A stretch of 44,543 bases of DNA from Saprospiraceae bacterium (GTDB lineage Bacteria > Bacteroidota > Bacteroidia > Chitinophagales > Saprospiraceae): NCBI GenBank assembly GCA_025056735.1, contig JANWVR010000131.1, forward strand, positions 1 to 44,543. The letters run 5' to 3'. A program made the position numbers and the translations under genes. The notes below the pieces were generated by a model. The model did no database searches and was not told the DNA's origin. It saw only the letters and a list, made by a program, of their open reading frames with translations. Numbering within the stretch: the stretch's first letter is position 1; each line of letters starts with the position of its first letter. This document shows, in pieces, positions 17,350 to 24,529 of the stretch.

Positions 17350-18234
17350 TCAGCATTCTCCCAAAATGGCGTCTTTGGCTATTTTTCGGATCATGCCTCG
17401 CAGCACTGGGCCGCCACCGCCCACTTCAATAAATTCGCCAATACCGTCCTCCAACATATTTTGGATGGTTTGCGTCCAGCGCACAGGTGCTGTGAGTTGG
17501 GCAATAAGGTTTTGGCGGATTTCCTCCGGGTCAACTACTGGGCGAGCATGTACATTCTGATAAACGGGACACATGGGCCTCTGGAATGGCGTCGCCTGGA
17601 TGGCCAGCGCCAGTTCTTCCTGGGCAGGCTGCATGAGCGGAGAGTGGAAAGCGCCACCCACGGCTAAGACTACCACGCGCCTGGCCCCTGCCTGTTGAAG
17701 CTTCTCGACGGCGCGCTCAATTCCCTTGCGCGAGCCAGAAATGACTAATTGACCGGGCGAATTGTAATTGGCCGGTACAACTACTTCATCAGTAATTTCG
17801 GCGCAGATAGACTCAACGATACTATCCTCCATGCCCAAAACGGCAGCCATCGTGCTGTCCACCCGTTCGCAGGCTTTCTGCATGGCTAAGGCGCGCTGGT
17901 TCACTAAGCGCAAAGCATCAGCAAAGGCTAATGCACCGGCAGCCGCTAATGCTGTGAACTCGCCCAGCGAATGCCCTGCAACCGCATCAGGCCTAAAATG
18001 CTCGCCAGCCACCTGTGTGCGCACCCAACTTTCTAAAAAAACTGCTGGCTGCGTTACCTTTGTCTGCGTCAAATCCTCTTTGGTGCCCTCGAACATGACG
18101 TCGGTAATCCGCCAGCCTAAAATTTCATTGGCTTGCTCGAAGTAATCCTTCGCTAAGGAATTGCTCTCGTACAGGGTTTTGCCCATCCCTTCAAACTGCG
18201 AGCCCTGGCCCGGAAATACGTATGCTCGTTTCAT
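17350..18234 (-). CDS. fabD: Malonyl-CoA:ACP S-malonyltransferase
   Basis: 294 residues, full length. It transfers malonyl from CoA to acyl carrier protein for fatty acid synthesis in the cytosol. The nucleophile is S89 in GHSLGE and the catalytic histidine H197 in GGAFHSPLM. The entry motif FPGQGSQ is at residues 7-13, and the malonate-binding arginine is expected in the QRALAMQ stretch around residues 113-119. A small gene of unknown function ends 17 bp upstream on the same strand and may be cotranscribed. No other fab gene is adjacent. Confidence 0.95.
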   Translation of the reverse strand: MKRAYVFPGQGSQFEGMGKTLYESNSLAKDYFEQANEILGWRITDVMFEGTKEDLTQTKVTQPAVFLESWVRTQVAGEHFRPDAVAGHSLGEFTALAAAGALAFADALRLVNQRALAMQKACERVDSTMAAVLGMEDSIVESICAEITDEVVVPANYNSPGQLVISGSRKGIERAVEKLQQAGARRVVVLAVGGAFHSPLMQPAQEELALAIQATPFQRPMCPVYQNVHARPVVDPEEIRQNLIAQLTAPVRWTQTIQNMLEDGIGEFIEVGGGGPVLRGMIRKIAKDAILGEC

Positions 18235-18251
18235 GCATCAGTAGATATTTT

Positions 18252-18683
18252 TTAAGATAGAAACATCGCTTGGAGAGCCGCCCAGAGACGTCCTTTCAGT
18301 GCCTTATCAGGCTCCAAGGCGGCTAATGAGTCGGCCCATAAGAATTTCGCCTCGTAAAATTTGACAGGTTCGTAGCGTGGAAACTCTGCCTGAAAGCCCA
18401 GCTGAGCAGGTGTTGCTCCGAAAACCAGAACTGCCTGCGGTTGTTTATCTTTCAAAAAAGCGCTAAGACCAGTGTATTCATCTGGCTGTATCGCTGCAAA
18501 GAGAGTATCTTTGTGCAAATCCATACCCGTTGCGGCAAGTATTTTTTCTAAGAATGCCGTATTCACTGTTTCTCCCCTCTCCAACATCGCGATGACAAGT
18601 ATTCGCTTTAAGAAGCCCCCTCGAGCCGAATGAAGTGGGTCTCTTTCCGGAATTCGATATACAGCACTCGTATTGCCCAGCAT
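18252..18683 (-). CDS. Conserved small protein of unknown function upstream of fabD
   Basis: 143 residues, soluble, with no signal peptide. The pattern (RILVIAML, TAFLEKILAATGMDL, QAVLVFGATPAQLGF, then FLWADSL and a DKALKGRLWAAL C-terminus) recalls a family I associate with Bacteroidota, in which a central VLVFG strand and a final K-x-x-LW helix are kept. I cannot assign an enzymatic role. The alternating strand-helix layout would fit a small Rossmann-like fold, possibly related to uracil-DNA-glycosylase-like or polymerase accessory proteins, but this is speculation. The stop codon is 17 bp before fabD, so the two are probably cotranscribed. No TAnnTTTG box is visible upstream. Confidence 0.7.
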   Translation of the reverse strand: MLGNTSAVYRIPERDPLHSARGGFLKRILVIAMLERGETVNTAFLEKILAATGMDLHKDTLFAAIQPDEYTGLSAFLKDKQPQAVLVFGATPAQLGFQAEFPRYEPVKFYEAKFLWADSLAALEPDKALKGRLWAALQAMFLS

Positions 18684-18772
18684 AATTTTTTTGATGTTTT
18701 TCGGATTTTGGGTCTAATTCTGCTACTTTATTTTGTTTTTGTTATAATAATTAGGGTTTTTCAAAAGATTAT

Positions 18773-18804
18773 TTTGAATACTCTTCGCGGAATTTATACC
18801 TTTG
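18773..18804 (+). promoter_or_regulatory. Consensus Bacteroidota promoter of the branched-chain aminotransferase gene
   Basis: TTTG at 18773-18776 and TACCTTTG at 18797-18804 are separated by 20 bp, matching the TTTG-N19-21-TAnnTTTG consensus. Transcription would start near 18811, after an in-frame TTG at 18802 and before the ATG at 18853. Confidence 0.8.
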
Positions 18805-18852
18805 CCGGCGCTTGAATATTACACACACCATCACATAAAAACAGGTTTACTC

Positions 18853-19980
18853 ATGGCGCTAAGTTCTTCCATTTCGGTTACCCCCACGAAAAAATCGCGG
18901 ATTTCGACCGTGGATTTTTCTAACATACCTTTTGGAAAGGTTATTTCCGACCACATGTTTATTGCCGATTACGACGGCAAAGAATGGGTAAATCCGCGTA
19001 TTGAGCCGTTTCGTCATTTAGAAATCTCTCCGGCCAATCTTGCCCTGCACTACGGCCAAAGCATTTTTGAGGGTATGAAGGCCAGCAAGCGGAATGGCGA
19101 ACCTGTACTGTTTCGCCCGGATGCTCATGCCCGGCGTTTGAATCTTTCGGCAGAGCGTATGTGTATGCCTACCTTTCCAGAAGACCTGTTTTTGCAGGCT
19201 TTGAAGATGCTGGTAGATCTCGACCGCAATTGGATACCGGAGGCGGAAGGCTATTCGCTTTACATACGTCCGTTGATGTTTGCCACAGATGCTTATTTTG
19301 GCGTGCACGCTTCGGAGACCTACCAATTTATCATCTTCACAGGGCCGGTAGGCCCGTATTACCCCAAGCCAGTGCGTTTGTGGGTAGAGGAGGTTTTTAC
19401 ACGGGCTGCGCAGGGAGGCGTGGGGGAAGCGAAGTGCGCTGGCAACTACGGAGCCTCTCTTTTGCCGGCCCAACGCGCGCGCAAAGCGGGCTACGATCAG
19501 GTCATGTGGATGGATGCCCAGGAGAAAAAGTACGTGCAGGAAGTGGGTACTATGAACCTCTTCTTCGTCATGGACGGTAAAGTCATCACGCCAGCGACGA
19601 CAGGGACCATCCTGCGCGGCATTACTCGAGACAGCTTCTTGACCTTGCTCAAAGAGTGGGGCTACACTACGGAGGATCGGCTACTAAGTATTGCCGAAAT
19701 TGCTGATGCTTATTGGCGTGGCACGCTTCAAGAGTGCTTCGGCTCGGGTACAGCTGCCGTGGTAAGCCACGTCAGTGATATTACTTGGCGCGATCGGCGA
19801 TTGGAATTGCCGCCCGTAGATGAAAAGCACCGGCCTATCGGTACGCGCTTAAAGAACTACATTAACCAGTTGCGCATAGGGCGTATTCCCGATAAATACG
19901 GCTGGCTCTATTCCTGTGAAAATTCGGGGGTGTGGGACCTGGTAGGGGCAAGTGCCCAGGAGGCTGTCGCCGCCGATTAG
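18853..19980 (+). CDS. ilvE: Branched-chain amino acid aminotransferase
   Basis: 375 residues, PLP-dependent class IV aminotransferase. It interconverts leucine, isoleucine and valine with their 2-oxo acids using glutamate. The length and motifs fit the long (mammalian-like) BCAT type. The PLP lysine is K194 in EAKCAGNYGASL, with HYGQSIFEGMKA, YIRPLMF and a CFGSGTAAVVS cofactor loop. The ATG at 18853 is chosen because the predicted transcription start lies between it and the TTG at 18802. The gene is convergent with the HNH-AP2 gene; the stops are 8 bp apart. No other ilv or leu gene is nearby. Confidence 0.93.
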   Translation: MALSSSISVTPTKKSRISTVDFSNIPFGKVISDHMFIADYDGKEWVNPRIEPFRHLEISPANLALHYGQSIFEGMKASKRNGEPVLFRPDAHARRLNLSAERMCMPTFPEDLFLQALKMLVDLDRNWIPEAEGYSLYIRPLMFATDAYFGVHASETYQFIIFTGPVGPYYPKPVRLWVEEVFTRAAQGGVGEAKCAGNYGASLLPAQRARKAGYDQVMWMDAQEKKYVQEVGTMNLFFVMDGKVITPATTGTILRGITRDSFLTLLKEWGYTTEDRLLSIAEIADAYWRGTLQECFGSGTAAVVSHVSDITWRDRRLELPPVDEKHRPIGTRLKNYINQLRIGRIPDKYGWLYSCENSGVWDLVGASAQEAVAAD

Positions 19981-19988
19981 TGCACGAT

Positions 19989-20516
19989 CTATTCCTTCCG
20001 AGACTCGTCATCTTTGTGGAGTAGCTCGCGCTGCGCTCGCCGATAAGCAGCGGCAGCCTCCTCAGCGGTGTCGAACATGCCCAGATGAACAGGCTTTCCG
20101 TCAACAGAAATCACCGCGCGATAGCGCTTGTTATCTAAATAGACACCAATGTAGCCGCTCCGACTCTGGGCCTTACGGCGCCGACCCGCCGAAGAGCGCG
20201 AGTGAAAGAAGAGATTCTCTACACGACAATCCAATTTGTTGCCGTTAAGGGCACCTACCCACGATGCCTCGGGAGTTTTTTGATGCCCCAAATATTTATC
20301 AGCAATTAATTTATGTAGGTAAATGGTCTCCGTTTTATAACCTCCCTTAAGTTTGCGCCAATTTTTCTGAAAAACGGCGCATCCGCTCGAGTGCAAGCGC
20401 AGGTGATTTAGAAAATTCAGCTCTACGAAATAAGGGTCGGTGGACAGCCACTCGTACACGAAATCGTCCAGCAGTACAAATTCGTTGGAATTCTTGAGCT
20501 TAATTTTGTATGTCAC
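19989..20516 (-). CDS. HNH-like plus AP2 DNA-binding protein with degenerate nuclease motif
   Basis: 175 residues from a GTG start at 20516; no in-frame ATG fits. Residues about 66-105 resemble an HNH homing-endonuclease core (YLHKLIADKYLG ... VGALNGNKLDCRVENL). Residues about 118-160 are an AP2/ERF DNA-binding domain (SGYIGVYLDNKRYRAVIS, ending LGMFDTAEEAAAAY). In active HNH_3 proteins the middle motif reads roughly VNHIDGNKxNN. Here A89 replaces the histidine and N91 the aspartate, so cleavage is probably lost. H68 of the first motif is kept. It may act as a DNA-binding regulator derived from a homing nuclease; this is inference. It is convergent with ilvE. Confidence 0.75.
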   Translation of the reverse strand: MTYKIKLKNSNEFVLLDDFVYEWLSTDPYFVELNFLNHLRLHSSGCAVFQKNWRKLKGGYKTETIYLHKLIADKYLGHQKTPEASWVGALNGNKLDCRVENLFFHSRSSAGRRRKAQSRSGYIGVYLDNKRYRAVISVDGKPVHLGMFDTAEEAAAAYRRAQRELLHKDDESRKE

Positions 20517-20716
20517 GGCCTCTGTACAAACGCGATTTAAACAAGGATTAAAGTACTTTTCCTAAACAAGAATTTGACTTCCAGGTTTCGATTTAGAACT
20601 CAGGTGCTAACGATAGCATGAACTCTACGCAATAATGGCGATCGAATGGCCGTTCTCGCACCAAGTTGCTCCATCCATTTCAAAGAAATATTTGTCAAAT
20701 TTTAAAATTTTTCGAT

Positions 20717-20809
20717 ATGAAAAACTACAAAAAAGTTCTCTTTTGGGCATTTCTGGCTGCCATTATTTTGCTGGAAGCCTGCAATCGGGGCTACGGCTGC
20801 CCTTATTAA
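20717..20809 (+). CDS. 30-residue lipoprotein
   Basis: The ORF begins MKNYKKVLFWAFLAAIILLE, followed by ACNRGYGCPY and TAA. A lysine-rich start, a hydrophobic stretch and an LEAC lipobox make a complete lipoprotein signal. The mature peptide, if processed, would be only nine residues (CNRGYGCPY) and carries a second cysteine. Very small lipoproteins of this kind, often ending in a Cys-Pro-containing tail, occur in Bacteroidota, but I know of no function. It lies between the HNH-AP2 gene (divergent) and the acyltransferase gene. The preceding 200 bp (20517-20716) hold nothing else I recognise. Confidence 0.6.
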   Translation: MKNYKKVLFWAFLAAIILLEACNRGYGCPY

Positions 20810-20866
20810 GATTTTTGCCATTCGGCGCATATTAACGGATGAAGAAAATTTCTCGTATGTTGGATA

Positions 20867-20904
20867 CGAACGGTGTGCGCAAGAGCGTTTGCGCGCACCG
20901 TTTG
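20867..20904 (+). terminator. 16-bp hairpin between the small lipoprotein and plsC-like genes
   Basis: Arms 20867-20882 and 20889-20904 pair over 16 positions with two G-T pairs around a 6-nt loop. The core is CGGTGTGCGCAA / TTGCGCGCACCG. The following sequence is T-rich but not a clean T-run. It could terminate the lipoprotein transcript, or mask the acyltransferase start codon, which lies one base after the stem. Confidence 0.55.
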
Positions 20905-20905
20905 T

Positions 20906-21679
20906 ATGTTTGGGTTTGTGCGTTTTATCCGGATTCTATATCGTTTTTGCTTTTTCGCCACATACACTACGTGGGCAGCGGCGCAAATGTACGTTTTTCG
21001 GCGCTGGTTGGGCGCTGATACAAGGTTTCTGATGGCAATGCGCCAGCGATGGGCCCGGCGACTGTTGGCTTCTACGGGTGTCAACGTCTCGCTGGAGGGA
21101 GATGTGCCGGCGTTTCCCTGCCTGCTGTTAGCCAATCATCGCTCCTACTTAGACCCTATTTTAGTGCTCCGTGACGTACACGCCTTCCCCGTGGCGAAGG
21201 CCGAACTGGCGCGCTGGCCAGTCATTGGCAGCGGTGCTCGCCAGGCTGGCATTATCTATTTGCGACGCGAACGAGCCAGCAGCGGTGTTTCTGCGCTGAA
21301 GGTCATCGCAGACGTGATTTTGCGGGAAAGGTTTTCGGTGGTTCTTTTCCCAGAGGGCACTACTTCCGCTCATGAAGGAATGTTGCCTGTAAAGAAGGGG
21401 GCTTTTCGGGCAGCTACCCGCTGGGGGCTGCCGGTTGTGCCTGTTGCTATCTGCTTTGCGTGTTCTGACGATTTTTGGATCGGGTCTGAGTCCTTTTTGA
21501 AGCACGCCTGGCGGCGCTTTCAAGAAAAAGAGATTGCCGTGCGCGTGTGTTATGGCCCCGCCCTGTGCCATTCAGACGAGCATGTGCTGGAGCAACAGGT
21601 CCGGGCCTGGATAGAGGAGCGACTGGCCGCCTTTAGCGGTGCCCAACTTCTGCCCCCTTCAGAGGTGAAAGAGCAGTAG
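20906..21679 (+). CDS. PlsC-type 1-acyl-glycerol-3-phosphate acyltransferase
   Basis: 257 residues, inner-membrane associated. It would transfer an acyl chain to lysophosphatidic acid or a related lysophospholipid. The catalytic HX4D motif is NHRSYLD (H78, D83). The phosphate-binding FPEGTTS is at 148-154, with the intermediate KAELARWPVIG at 98-108 and VPVAICF near the C-terminal third, all as in the PlsC family. One hydrophobic N-terminal segment (about residues 4-25) is present. The ATG at 20906 is used; the upstream TTG/GTG starts lie within a hairpin. The 3' end overlaps the convergent MFS gene by 47 bp. The exact acceptor is not known, since Bacteroidota also use such enzymes for ornithine or glycine lipids. 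Confidence 0.85.
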   Translation: MFGFVRFIRILYRFCFFATYTTWAAAQMYVFRRWLGADTRFLMAMRQRWARRLLASTGVNVSLEGDVPAFPCLLLANHRSYLDPILVLRDVHAFPVAKAELARWPVIGSGARQAGIIYLRRERASSGVSALKVIADVILRERFSVVLFPEGTTSAHEGMLPVKKGAFRAATRWGLPVVPVAICFACSDDFWIGSESFLKHAWRRFQEKEIAVRVCYGPALCHSDEHVLEQQVRAWIEERLAAFSGAQLLPPSEVKEQ

Positions 21680-23003
21680 AGGTGTAGGCTGGAGTTTTTT
21701 CCTCGCGAATTTGCAGGCAGAGCACAGAAGCCACCGCCAGCAAGGCTCCACCCACCATGACCGCCGCAATGCGGTCGTTGCCCAGCACGTGTTCCATGAT
21801 CGGCCCAAAGAAGAGCGTAGCAATAATTTCGGGAAGTACAATGAAAAAATTGAAGATACCCATGAAAACACCCAACTTATTTGGCGGGAGCGTAGAGGCC
21901 AGCATGGCGTAGGGCATCGAGAGAATGCTCGCCCAGGCAATGCCTACGCAAAGCATGGATAGCAGAAGCCAATATTTGCCCGGTGTAAAGCCCACGTAGA
22001 GCAATCCCACGGCGCCAATAGCCAGGCATGCCATATGCGTGTAGCGCCGGCTGAAACGATCAGCAAGAGCAGGCAGTATGAAAGAGAATAGGAAGCAGAC
22101 TGCCGAGTAGAAGCCAAAGCAAATATTCCCCCAGGCGACTCCCTCCGCGTAAAGTGGCGATTTCGTGTCTGAAGCGCCCAGAATATCGCGAGCCACTGCT
22201 GGCGTAAAATAAAACCACATCAGAAACAGACCCGGCCAGGTAAAAAACTGTACAAGGGCTACCTGTCGCATGGTTTTGGGCATATTAAAAATATTGGAAA
22301 ACACCTCCTTTACGCCGCGCAAAAATCCAGCGGTCTCCGCTTTTTCCCGCTCAAAGGCCTCCATGTCTGCTGGGGGGTATTCCTTAGTGGTCAGTACCGT
22401 GTATAGCACAGCAGCTAAGTAGCATAAGGCACCCACCTTAAAGACGACCACCAAGTAGGGGGGGACGCCATGTGTAGCCTGTTGCGCCCCTTCGCCCATT
22501 ATCTTCAGGATAGCGGAAGGCAACAGCGCCGCCAAAACGTTGCCGATGCCGATAAACATGCTCTGCATGGTATAGCCGCGATTGATTTGCGACTCAGGTA
22601 GCAGGTCGCCTACAAATGCCCGGAACGGCTCCATGCTGATGTTGATGCTGGCATCCAGAATCCACAGCAAGCCAGCGGCCATCCAGAGGGCCGAGGCATG
22701 CGGCATGGCTATGAGGGCAAGCGTCGCCAGTATGGCCCCTACGGTGAAATAAGGCTTTCGCCGTCCCCACCGCCCCCATGTGCGGTCGCTCATGTAGCCG
22801 ATAATGGGTTGTACGATGAGGCCCGTCATTGGCGCTGCCAACCAGAGAATGGGTATTTGGTCAGGTTTAGCACCCAGATACTCGTAAATGGCACTCATGT
22901 TGCCCATTTGCATGCCCCAACCGACCTGAATGCCCAGAAAGCCAAAGCTCATGTTCCAGATCTGCCAGAAACTGAGCATGGGTTTGTTTGCCGTAGTTGC
23001 CAT
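21633..23003 (-). CDS. MFS transporter, SLC45/GPH-like sugar type
   Basis: 456 residues with about twelve membrane segments. The first loop carries YMSDRTWGRWGRRKPYF, the DRxxxRxGRRRP signature of disaccharide carriers related to sucrose and maltose transporters (SLC45 / glycoside-pentoside-hexuronide type). The N-terminal GIQVGWGMQMGNMSAIYEYLG is also typical of this group. It likely moves an oligosaccharide, probably with protons, across the inner membrane. No glycoside hydrolase gene is next to it, so the sugar cannot be named. The 3' end overlaps the plsC-like gene by 47 bp in convergent orientation. Confidence 0.88.
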   Translation of the reverse strand: MATTANKPMLSFWQIWNMSFGFLGIQVGWGMQMGNMSAIYEYLGAKPDQIPILWLAAPMTGLIVQPIIGYMSDRTWGRWGRRKPYFTVGAILATLALIAMPHASALWMAAGLLWILDASINISMEPFRAFVGDLLPESQINRGYTMQSMFIGIGNVLAALLPSAILKIMGEGAQQATHGVPPYLVVVFKVGALCYLAAVLYTVLTTKEYPPADMEAFEREKAETAGFLRGVKEVFSNIFNMPKTMRQVALVQFFTWPGLFLMWFYFTPAVARDILGASDTKSPLYAEGVAWGNICFGFYSAVCFLFSFILPALADRFSRRYTHMACLAIGAVGLLYVGFTPGKYWLLLSMLCVGIAWASILSMPYAMLASTLPPNKLGVFMGIFNFFIVLPEIIATLFFGPIMEHVLGNDRIAAVMVGGALLAVASVLCLQIREEKTPAYTSTALSPLKGAEVGHR

Positions 23004-23041
23004 AGAGAGTGAGAAAATCGTCTCAGTAGAATAAAATAAAT

Positions 23042-23102
23042 AAAAAAACGCTGAAAAAACACGTCATGACCTCCTTGAGGTAGTTTCGTGTTTTTCAGCG
23101 TT
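23042..23102 (-). terminator. Terminator after the acidic protein gene
   Basis: Arms 23047-23063 and 23087-23102 (AACGCTGAAAAACACG type, one bulged A) enclose an inner ACCTC/GAGGT hairpin. On the minus strand the stem is followed by seven T residues (23048-23042). It lies between the acidic protein gene (ends 23144) and the MFS gene (starts 23003), so the two are separate units. Confidence 0.85.
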
Positions 23103-23143
23103 AAAGGTCGTGCTCTTGCGGCACTTAAAAGAACGCGAGTTGT

Positions 23144-23572
23144 TCAATACTCGTCGCTATCATCTGCAATGTCGTCCGCGTCATCGTCATCATCGCGGCG
23201 GCGACGGGTAGGAATGATGTGATGCGCGTCGTCTTCGAGGTTATCGCTGTCGTCGTAGTCGTCTTCCTCTTCTCCCTCTACAGCGCCCTCGTATTCGGCG
23301 TCTACGTCAATGTCAGCGAAGCCTTCGCGCAGCACACCCTCCTCATCATAGTCTTCGTCTTCGCTGACGATGCGTCGTGCCTCTTGGGCCGTCATGCGGA
23401 TGAGGTAATAGGTGTCCTCAGTCTCGAAAGGCAAGGCGGATACAATTTTGCCCTCTTGATTGGTGTACTGCACCAAATGCGCCACAAAACCCGTCGGATA
23501 GGCCATTTTTACCTGGCGAATAATCTCCTCTGGAAGCGCGTGGTAGTCCTTGATAATGCGTTTCTTGGCCAA
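23144..23572 (-). CDS. Conserved Bacteroidota protein with strongly acidic C-terminus
   Basis: 142 residues. Residues about 1-75 form a compact domain (KKRIIKDYHALPEEI, VKMAYPTGF, VSALPFETEDTYYLIRMT) that I recall as conserved across Bacteroidota without assigned function. From residue about 70 on, the chain is dominated by aspartate and glutamate (EDEDYDEEG, EEEDDYDDSD, RRRRDDDDDADD), broken by one short arginine run. The tail is surely disordered and could bind a basic partner such as a ribosomal or DNA-binding protein; that is inference. A promoter is visible at 23648-23681 and a strong terminator follows, so the gene is monocistronic. Confidence 0.85.
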   Translation of the reverse strand: MAKKRIIKDYHALPEEIIRQVKMAYPTGFVAHLVQYTNQEGKIVSALPFETEDTYYLIRMTAQEARRIVSEDEDYDEEGVLREGFADIDVDAEYEGAVEGEEEDDYDDSDNLEDDAHHIIPTRRRRDDDDDADDIADDSDEY

Positions 23573-23647
23573 GGCGAATGCGGTTATGGGTTACAGAAAA
23601 GCAGATTTTTTTTGTATGAAATATCGTCGGACAACTTGTCTGGCGGG

Positions 23648-23681
23648 CAAAGTTAATTGAAGAAAACAGGCAACTTCAAAA
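23648..23681 (-). promoter_or_regulatory. Promoter of the acidic protein gene
   Basis: The minus strand carries TTTTG (23681-23677) followed after 21 bp by TAACTTTG (23655-23648), matching the TTTG / TAnnTTTG pair. The transcription start would be near 23641, about 70 bp before the ATG. The -33 element lies within a CAAAATTTTG palindrome (23677-23686). Confidence 0.6.
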
Positions 23682-23740
23682 TTTTGAGGTGTGTTTTTTG
23701 TCTGCTTCGGATGTTTGGGGTGCCTTGGCGCGCCGATTGG

Positions 23741-24529
23741 TTATCGGAACAACGCGATGAGCAGAGTAATGACGGATAAAACTCCCGTGGTATAAGTGAT
23801 GATCCGAGTAGCCGGGTCGGCAACGGCGGCAATTTTAGCCCGATTGGGCTCAACGTAGATGATGTCGTTTTGCTGTAGGTAATATACTGGCGATGAAAAA
23901 ACATCACTTGTTTGAAGGTTGACGCGCGTGTAGATCCGCTGCCCGTTTTGCTCGCGAATGTGCAAAATGTTGGTGCGGTTGGCATATGGAGAAAGATCGC
24001 CTGCGCGTCCTAACGCTTCGAGCAGCGTAACGCGCGGCGAAGATATGGCGTAAGTTCCGGGTTGATTGACCTCACCCAACACTGTGATGCGAAAGTTTAC
24101 AAAACGAACGTTCACAACGACTTCGCGCAGGTATTGACGCAAGCGCTGTTCGAGGGTGTCTTTGGTCTGTGGCAGCGTCAACCCTGCTACCGAGAGGGCG
24201 CCGAGCACAGGAAAGTCAATCTCTCCACGGCTATTAACCAAATAGCCTAAGAAAATTTCCAGCGTTTGCTGCTGTGGAGCCGTCAAAGCGTTTGGTGTCA
24301 TCGCTACCGGATGGTTGAATGGCGCGACAGGCTCTTCAGGCCCATAAACAGCGATATGCAAAATGTCGCCCGGCTGCACCGTCGGTTCTATCCATTCCAC
24401 CGTTTGCGGACCAGGTGTGTTCTGAAGAGCAATTAGATCTTTACGCGCCACGCAAGCATAAGCGAGAGTCAGGCTCAGCCATAGCAACAGCATCGGCTTC
24501 AAAGACCGCTTGAATAGAGTGGAGGTCAT
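23741..24529 (-). CDS. Wza-like polysaccharide export protein, second copy
   Basis: 262 residues. The signal MTSTLFKRSLKPMLLLWLSL ends in a lipobox-like AYAC (C26). A Poly_export domain follows (VQPGDILHIAVYGPE, FPVLGALSVAGLTL, LRQYLREVVVNVRFVNF). Next comes an SLBB domain (ITVLGEVNQPGTYAI, VTLLEALGRAGDLSPYANR, VYYLQQNDIIYVEPNRAK), and a C-terminal hydrophobic helix (TTGVLSVITLLIALF). Wza-family proteins form the outer-membrane polysaccharide pore, with the C-terminal helix spanning the membrane. The start ATG at 24529 overlaps the upstream gene's stop (ATGA), which fixes it. It is a tandem paralog of the gene at 24526-25320. Confidence 0.88.
   Translation of the reverse strand: MTSTLFKRSLKPMLLLWLSLTLAYACVARKDLIALQNTPGPQTVEWIEPTVQPGDILHIAVYGPEEPVAPFNHPVAMTPNALTAPQQQTLEIFLGYLVNSRGEIDFPVLGALSVAGLTLPQTKDTLEQRLRQYLREVVVNVRFVNFRITVLGEVNQPGTYAISSPRVTLLEALGRAGDLSPYANRTNILHIREQNGQRIYTRVNLQTSDVFSSPVYYLQQNDIIYVEPNRAKIAAVADPATRIITYTTGVLSVITLLIALFR

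Noticed and set aside
19989-20516. The HNH-AP2 gene as an active homing endonuclease inserted near ilvE
   Set aside because: There is no interrupted host gene or intron boundary, and the middle histidine of the nuclease motif is missing.
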